Source: Chloroflexota bacterium (GTDB taxonomy: Bacteria; Chloroflexota; Anaerolineae; Anaerolineales; Anaerolineaceae). Taken from it: a DNA stretch of 5,218 nt. Shown piece by piece: positions 4,265 through 5,218 of the stretch. The notes beneath the pieces are model-generated. The model made no database searches and was not told the origin of the DNA. It saw only the letters and a list, made by a program, of their open reading frames with translations. How positions within the stretch are numbered: the stretch's first letter is position 1; the number at the start of each line of letters is the position of its first letter. A program made the translations under genes and the position numbers. The stretch is from the NCBI GenBank assembly GCA_029265085.1, contig JAJUJY010000239.1, forward strand, positions 1 through 5,218, written 5' to 3'.

Positions 4265-5218
4265 ATGAACGAATTATCTGAGCGCCAAAAGTTTATCTTG
4301 ACACTGGTGATCCACGAGTACATTCGGACAGCTTCTCCGATTGGCTCGCAGAATCTGGTCGCGCGCTACAAACTGGATATGAGTTCGGCAACCGTTCGAA
4401 ATGAGCTGGCTGTATTAACGGAACTTGGTTATTTGCGCCAGCCGCACACATCGGCAGGCCGGGTGCCAACTGAAGAAGGGTACCGTTATTTTGTCAGCCG
4501 GTTAACCCAAGGGGTTGAGCTGCCGGACACAACCAGGCGAACGATCAGTCACCAGTTTTACCAGATGCGCCATGATGTAGAGCAGTGGATGCGATTGGCG
4601 GCATCTGTTTTGGCGCACCAATCCAAGGCTGCTTCACTGGTAACCGCGCCGCACCCAGAGCGTGGGCGTTTAAAACACCTGGAGCTCATTTCAACTCGCG
4701 GGCGTCAGGTATTAATGGTTATGGTGATGATGGGTGGTGAGATTCGCCAGCGCCTTTTGACCTTGGCTGAACCGGTAACTCAAGAGATGTTATCTCAAGC
4801 TGCGGATCGGATTACCCAGGTGTATTACGGAAAAGAAGTGGATGAAATCCGCGCAATGCATCAGCCAATGCCAGCCTTAGACCAGGATATTACCGATTGG
4901 GTGATCGAAGATTTAGCTCAGGCTGACTCGCTGGTTGCGGGTGAGGTGTACCTGGACGGTTTGACGAATGTGCTTTCTGAGCCGGAGTTTACCGGATCTG
5001 AAGACGCTCGCCGGGCTTTAAGACTGCTGGAAGAACGATCGATGCTGCAAGATTTGTTAGCACGGACCGTCTTAAATAATCCAGGTGGTGTGCAGGTGTT
5101 GATTGGCGGTGAAGGTACATACGATGAATTACGCCAATGCTCAATTATTCTGGGGAGTTACGGCGCGCCGGGTCTGGCGGTGGGAACTTTAGGGGTGTTG
5201 GGTCCCATGCGCATGCCC
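4265..5218 (+). CDS. hrcA: Heat-inducible transcription repressor HrcA (partial, C-terminus missing)
   Basis: HrcA represses chaperone operons by binding CIRCE and is released on heat shock; GroEL normally helps keep it active. The 318 visible residues begin MNELSERQKFILTLVIHEYI and carry an N-terminal winged helix (about 1-75) with SSATVRNEL (40-48) and QPHTSAGRVPT (59-69). A GAF-like and dimerisation region follows, with LTNVLSEPEF (233-242), VLIGGE (278-283), CSII (292-295) and VGTLGVLGPMRM (306-317). The frame is open to the window edge. Family members are usually around 340 residues, so only about the last 20-30 should be missing. AAGGA lies a few bases before the ATG at 4265. The perfect CIRCE just upstream confirms the identity. 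grpE, dnaK and dnaJ would be expected next but are out of view. Confidence 0.97.
   Translation, partial: MNELSERQKFILTLVIHEYIRTASPIGSQNLVARYKLDMSSATVRNELAVLTELGYLRQPHTSAGRVPTEEGYRYFVSRLTQGVELPDTTRRTISHQFYQMRHDVEQWMRLAASVLAHQSKAASLVTAPHPERGRLKHLELISTRGRQVLMVMVMMGGEIRQRLLTLAEPVTQEMLSQAADRITQVYYGKEVDEIRAMHQPMPALDQDITDWVIEDLAQADSLVAGEVYLDGLTNVLSEPEFTGSEDARRALRLLEERSMLQDLLARTVLNNPGGVQVLIGGEGTYDELRQCSIILGSYGAPGLAVGTLGVLGPMRMP

Overview
The window looks like chromosomal DNA of a moderate-GC bacterium. A T-box leader before an aminoacyl-tRNA synthetase gene, sigma-70-type promoters, strong Shine-Dalgarno sites and a CIRCE-controlled hrcA point to a Gram-positive-like or Chloroflexota lineage. An anaerobic Anaerolineae-type organism is my best guess, from protein flavour only. 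Coding style is uniform. I see no insertion sequence, CRISPR array, tRNA or rRNA gene, prophage or other sign of recent transfer.

Layout from left to right. (1) 1-412, minus: the N-terminal 137 residues of valyl-tRNA synthetase (valS), running off the left edge. (2) About 413-745, minus: a full valS control region, with a consensus promoter (TTGACA, 17 nt, TATAAT), a leader of roughly 300 nt, a textbook T-box sequence and a competing terminator. Three GTTCAC repeats lie just upstream of the promoter. (3) 907-1230, minus: a small DUF4190-type membrane protein with its own terminator. (4) 1395-2354, minus: an aldo/keto reductase close to the voltage-gated K+ channel beta-subunit (AKR6) type, ending in a strong terminator. 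(5) 2435-3775, minus: lysine 2,3-aminomutase (kamA), with its own terminator and a good promoter about 200 nt upstream. The predicted transcript start falls on the ATG of a 35-codon open frame in the kamA leader. (6) 4265 to the right edge, plus: hrcA, the heat-shock repressor, divergent from kamA, behind a strong promoter and a perfect CIRCE operator.

The genes are mostly independent units separated by terminators, not one pathway operon. valS is set up to respond to uncharged tRNA-Val. hrcA is set up for autoregulation and probably leads a grpE/dnaK/dnaJ operon beyond the window. kamA makes beta-lysine, but neither the lysine-fermentation genes nor the ablB acetyltransferase gene is visible, so its physiological role is open. 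I found no convincing new multi-gene system. The points most worth a second look are the possible leaderless peptide in front of kamA, the nested GCATT/AATGC repeats around the hrcA -35 box, the GTTCAC repeats behind the valS promoter, and the altered zinc-ligand region of KamA.
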